Of a DNA stretch of 64,000 nt, positions 59,985 through 64,000 are shown one piece after another; positions within the stretch are counted from its first letter, which is position 1, and every line of letters starts with the position of its first letter. Below the pieces are notes generated by a model. The model saw only the letters and a list, made by a program, of their open reading frames with translations, did no database searches and was not told where the DNA came from. The stretch comes from Liolophura sinensis (Eukaryota; Mollusca; Polyplacophora; Chitonida; Chitonidae). The DNA lies in assembly GCF_032854445.1 (NCBI RefSeq), contig NC_088301.1, forward strand, positions 20,451,808-20,515,807, given 5' to 3'. The position numbers and the translations under genes were made by a program.

Positions 59985-61425
59985 AAAGGGGTAAAAAAAA
60001 TCAGTAAACCTTTAATATATAATATTAGATTAAGTTAATAAATAAAAGAATATTAGAGGCAAAGAAAACAATGAAGTATATATCAAAGGAAAGACTATTA
60101 AACACTGTCCAAGGAAATACTTCCATGTATGTTTTTTCGAATTTGTCCAACCTAGTAAAATGGTTTTAAAACTTCACATTTCATGGCGGTCTGCAGTGAC
60201 CCAGATGGTCTCAGTGACGGCAAAGTTCAGATCTTGCGCTTGAAATAGTTCGTTTCAAGTTCCATTCAAGCTAATACATCCATAGATCTCTATGTATGTG
60301 AATTCAGGATGATGACATCTAGCGATGACAAAAAACAGCTTTAAAACAGTTGTGTGCAAACTGTGGAGGCTCTGAGCATAAGACGTAATACCTCCGATTT
60401 GAAGCTTTCCCATTAGTCTTTTTTTTCTCTTTTGCTTTGTAGCTAAAATCTGGTCTAGCTCAAAAGAATTTTCTCAGAATGCTCCATGAATTGTTTATGT
60501 TTATGAAACATCCGGAGTTAAACTTGCGACCCAATGAAAGTGAACTGCGCCAAACGTACACAATAACTATTTTATTTATTTGTTTGAATGGTGTTTTACT
60601 CCGTACTACTAAACTCTTCACTTACATAAAGGCACACTGTAGATTCTTGAATTTGGCGTTAGATAAACAATCAAACAGAAAAAGTCAAGTCAAGAGCAAC
60701 AGAACAAGTTGGAGCTGGATTCGAACACGTGATCTCAGAGGTCAAGAAGGCCTCAACGTATACTACAGTCTATATACGGTATTTCTTTCCGTGTGTACAT
60801 AGAAAGCTACTTTTAGCGTCACGGATAAAGTCAATCTGCTGTCCCATATTGCGTTACATTGAGATGATTTAAAACAACTAATGACTTGCTTTTCAATTCA
60901 GCAAAGATTTTTTCATATCGGTGTATTGTGACAACAAGAAAAAGACATACCAGTACATTTTCTTTTGTTCAAAGGGTATTTTGCTTCATTTTATATCATT
61001 TAACAGGCACAACCGTGGATATCAGGAGAAAACACGTTGCATAAATTTAATGAAAACGATGAGCAAGAATAACCGTATCATGAAACCAATTAGAATAAAC
61101 ATGTAGATTTGTTTGATTCAAATAACACTTCAGTGAACAAATATTCACTGATAGGAGGTGCATTTTATTAAATTTTGACAAATATTTTCCCAATATACTT
61201 GGATTTGCGCTCAAATTAATATATTCGTCAAGCAATAAAATTTAATTCCAATTATAAAAACTAAGCTGGCATATTTAACTCAGAAGCGTCGACGCATGCG
61301 CTTATCAAACGTTGGTAACATTTTGTAGCCGAATAGGTTGCATATATAACTGAGGCAGCAACATAATTAATTACACAATATACCCTATGAAAAAAAAATC
61401 ATTCATCAATCCATTGGCACAAAAA
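59985..61425. other. Intergenic between receptor and cysteine-rich gene
   Basis: AT-rich; a strongly diverged SINE-like tail near 60578-60640 (gtgttttactccgtac) is the only recognisable element. Confidence 0.45.
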
Positions 61426-61429
61426 GGTT

Positions 61430-62248
61430 CTATCCAGTCTTGAGGTTGTCATATTCCAAACGGCAGTGTTTGGCTGTACACATAGCCACTTCCGCGTTAG
61501 AACAAATACACACATTACAGCCATCGGTCCACCGAGTACCGACTGGTCGTCCACCGCAGCTGGTTTCCATGGCAGCGGCTGCAGAGGCTATATGTGGTCG
61601 CCACCGTCTGACCCACCGCCGCTGTCGTCTTTTGTGCGCAACATTGTTGTAAGAGACTTTTTTCGGCACACATGATCTGGACGCTCCCGAGCACGCGCAA
61701 AATTGCCGACTGTCTTCCAGCAAGCTCATCCACGAACAGGTCGCAGAAGGTTTCTGCTCGCGAACAGGTAAAGCACAGAACACATTTACTTGTCCCCCTG
61801 GCGAGTTATCAACGCATATACACCATTCTCTCCCGTCATACCATGCAGCATTTCCTTCGCACATTTTCCCCAGGAAATCATCAGTGTGTCCAGCATGATC
61901 CGGATAGTCATATCTCGTGCACACAGCGCCCTGCGGCGAGCACGAGCAGAGAACAAAGCTGTCCAGGTCTAGCCACAATTCTTCGTCACGCTCACTGCCA
62001 CAAAGTGAAGTTTCTCCGCTTCTCGTACAGAATGTTTCCGAAGCGTCAGTTGCGACGCACCAAGAGGAATCGGTATGCCATATCTCCGTGCCTTTACGAA
62101 TTCTCACGTTAAATTCCTTGCCTCCATCTGCGACCTCATCCAGTGTTCCCCGTTTTGCCGTTACCTCCTGATTTATACTGTGTATTCCTGACGCAAAGAT
62201 GTTTTCTGAGAAGAGAATCGCAAGGTAAAGACTCGCACATTTCCACAT
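61430..62248 (-). CDS. Secreted cysteine-rich protein with pacifastin-like C-terminal module
   Basis: Uninterrupted 272-residue frame. It begins MWKCASLYLAILFSENIFAS, a plausible signal peptide. The body holds repeated W/C-rich segments with a recurring C-x-C then distal C pattern: FVLCSCSPQGAVC, WCICVDNSPGGQVNVFC, FCACSGASRSC and CNVCICSNAEVAMC. The last module, C-G-G-R-P-V-G (12 residues to the next Cys), C-N-V-C-I-C, seven residues, C-T-A-K-H-C, fits the spacing of pacifastin protease-inhibitor domains, which use C-N-x-C-x-C and C-T-x-x-x-C. A basic stretch H-K-R-R-Q-R-R could be a processing site. Protease inhibition or a matrix role is inference. It is intronless, unlike its neighbours, so it may be a single-exon gene or a retrocopy. 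Lower-case AATAAA candidates on the minus strand lie only some 250 bases downstream. Confidence 0.75.
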   Translation of the reverse strand: MWKCASLYLAILFSENIFASGIHSINQEVTAKRGTLDEVADGGKEFNVRIRKGTEIWHTDSSWCVATDASETFCTRSGETSLCGSERDEELWLDLDSFVLCSCSPQGAVCTRYDYPDHAGHTDDFLGKMCEGNAAWYDGREWCICVDNSPGGQVNVFCALPVREQKPSATCSWMSLLEDSRQFCACSGASRSCVPKKVSYNNVAHKRRQRRWVRRWRPHIASAAAAMETSCGGRPVGTRWTDGCNVCICSNAEVAMCTAKHCRLEYDNLKTG

Positions 62249-62271
62249 GCTGAATGCTGGGACTTGTCGAA

Positions 62272-62432
62272 CTCGTCGTCAAATGTCAACCAGCTGACCC
62301 TCTAGGAACACTTTTATCAGTTTTCAAGCTTGCTATGTAACGTGAACACTCGTCTTCAAATGTCAACTCGCTGACCCTCTGAGTACACTTGTAGCCGTCC
62401 CCAAGCTTGCTGTGTAATGTGAACTCGACCAC
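62272..62432. repeat. 80-bp tandem duplication upstream of the cysteine-rich gene
   Basis: The segment containing tcaaatgtcaaccagctgac, then caagcttgctatgtaacgtg, recurs about 80 bases later with a few differences (tcaaatgtcaactcgctgac, caagcttgctgtgtaatgtg). It lies immediately 5' of the minus-strand start at 62248, so it would fall in the leader or promoter of that gene. Confidence 0.8.
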
Positions 62433-62434
62433 TC

Positions 62435-63730
62435 AGACAGGCCAGATATACGACACTTACGTCCAATTGACACTACAACTCGGCTAATCACCTCTTATCT
62501 ATACAAACATCCGGGAATTCATCCCACACACCATCATACTACAGCACCTCACTCTATAATCGTATGGACGCAGCAACCGCTGTCAAGGATGACCCTTCGA
62601 AAGCTTACATTTATTTAAAAGATTGAAGTTTACGTCTTAGATTGCATAAACTGATTATGCTGGCAGGCAGTGTAACCCAACATGACCCAAGCAGGCCGAC
62701 TTGATCTAACCAATCAGCACACAGGGATGAGACCGACATTGTTATATAATATAAAAGAGTACACCATAGGGACTTAAACCAGAGGAGCGACGGCAATGTG
62801 ATAGTTTGTAAATGATCACACGAAATACGGCCTATTTTCAGTTAACTTCCGTTAGGTTTATTTAACTGTTGATGTAAATGTTTAAACGATGATAAATATG
62901 CCAGCCTCCTATCATCATGACTTAAGTAAAATTAGGTAAATCATATCCATCATAATCATAAACTGCAATATTGGATGAGACAACAAATGGAGAAAATACA
63001 GATGAATTAGGCATTGAATCCCAGTCATTCATTCAATTCAATTATAATTCTCCAAACCGGGGCGATTGTGACCCAAGAAATTCTAGATCAAAGTCGGAAA
63101 AATGTAGCACCTGTCACCGTGCACATAGTGACATGCTGTGGCACTGGATTCACCTTTTTGTTTCAAATATAATATGAATGTATATTCCAGTAATCCCATG
63201 TGGAATATGTATTGACATTACTAGCGAATCTATTTTTAAATATCTCAGGAATACTGGCGCAGTTTTCTTTGACGAATAAACTACATACGAGTGTAGTTTG
63301 TCCCAGTGTGTCTTGGCATGTCGTCTCATTACGACATTTACAAGTATGCACAGGGAAATGATACATAAAACCATGTCTGTCAATCAGTCTGTACATTTTC
63401 CTATCTTGTCCAGCTATATAAAATATCACCACACTGTTTTCATCCGCCAACACAGTGTGACCTATTTAGGCCAGTAAACGTTTCTAAATAGTCCCGCCTC
63501 GCTTCGGCCCCAATAACCGCATTTATTTGTTTAGTTTAGGCTTTTGAGAAAGCTATAGGGCTTCTCTCCCAACAGCAACATTTACTTGCCATCTTTTGCA
63601 TGGTGTCTGCAACCTAATCTGATAACCGTGGGAGTCCGTGTAATCCAAGCCAACACAAACAGATAGGCCAAATGTGTTAAACTTTCATCTGGGATTAAGT
63701 TTATCAGTCTTACATAATACACTCCAAAAG
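62435..63730. other. Upstream of the cysteine-rich gene; no further gene recognised
   Basis: Contains an AT-rich ttatataatataaaag stretch near 62740. Short open frames lack coding character. Confidence 0.45.
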
Positions 63731-63734
63731 GACT

Positions 63735-64000
63735 CACCGCTTCGGTGCCTAATGGCTAGATCATCGGTCTCGAAGTCAACAGACGGGAATCAAGCCCAGG
63801 TCGGGTTATACCAAAGACTTTAAAAACGTTACTTTTTGCTTGGTGGTCAGCCCTGAGAGGTTAGAACAAGGAAACAGGACTGATTAGCCCGGTGTCAGCA
63901 TACTGTGACCAGGTGTCACATTATACTATAATGTCTGGTGTCGTGTCTTCCGCATGATATTTCAGTGGCGGGGTCACTTTGGCAGCATGAACTCGCCCAA
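63735..64000 (+). mobile_element. SINE family B, cut by the window edge
   Basis: Head ttcggtgcctaatggctaga, then gttataccaaagactttaaa, attagcccggtgtcagcata, atgtctggtgtcgtgtcttc and actttggcagcatgaactcg. Confidence 0.8.

Overview
The window looks like nuclear DNA of a lophotrochozoan animal, most likely a bivalve mollusc. It is AT-rich and gene-sparse. Genes are split into small exons with GT-AG boundaries, and one tRNA-derived SINE recurs about 25 times, some copies with clear target-site duplications. Most of the sequence is intron, tandem repeat and transposon debris. No bacterial gene organisation, CRISPR array or rRNA was seen. The species is not established.

The main genes are a small family of cell-surface receptors: signal peptide, EGF-like module, fucolectin-type lectin domain (FTP), more EGF modules, transmembrane helix and cytoplasmic tail. 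One member on the + strand (33914-57334) can be modelled from start to stop: 11 exons with compatible phases, 1977 nt, 658 residues. One extra EGF exon inside it (46812-46927) breaks the frame. A paralogue on the minus strand (4910-1262) keeps the same first three exons, including a signal-peptide exon of exactly the same coding length (52 nt), and runs off the left edge. A third, decayed copy lies at 9475-7897 on the minus strand: EGF pieces with broken frames and a tandemly repeated transmembrane exon.

Between the two receptors lies a zinc-dependent deaminase gene resembling dCMP deaminase (minus strand, 28108 to 20292 and perhaps on to about 17.6 kb). Four exons join in phase and carry the HAE and PCxxC zinc motifs. 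Its introns hold large tandem arrays: 76-bp units at 24.4-26.7 kb and 19-bp units at 20.6-21.6 and 22.5-23.2 kb. Near the right edge an uninterrupted minus-strand gene (62248-61430) encodes a secreted cysteine-rich protein ending in a pacifastin-like module.

Mobile elements include a decayed DIRS-like retroelement (about 17.0-13.1 kb, minus), a strongly deleted Gypsy LTR element (about 31.99-30.4 kb, minus) in which a gag codon block has become a 51-bp tandem repeat interrupted by a SINE, two SINE families, a foldback element at 43.9-44.2 kb, and a segmental duplication (5.4-7.4 versus 10.4-12.0 kb) in which a 41-bp array expanded in only one copy. Exon boundaries were read by eye from splice consensus, phase and domain content; there is no transcript evidence.
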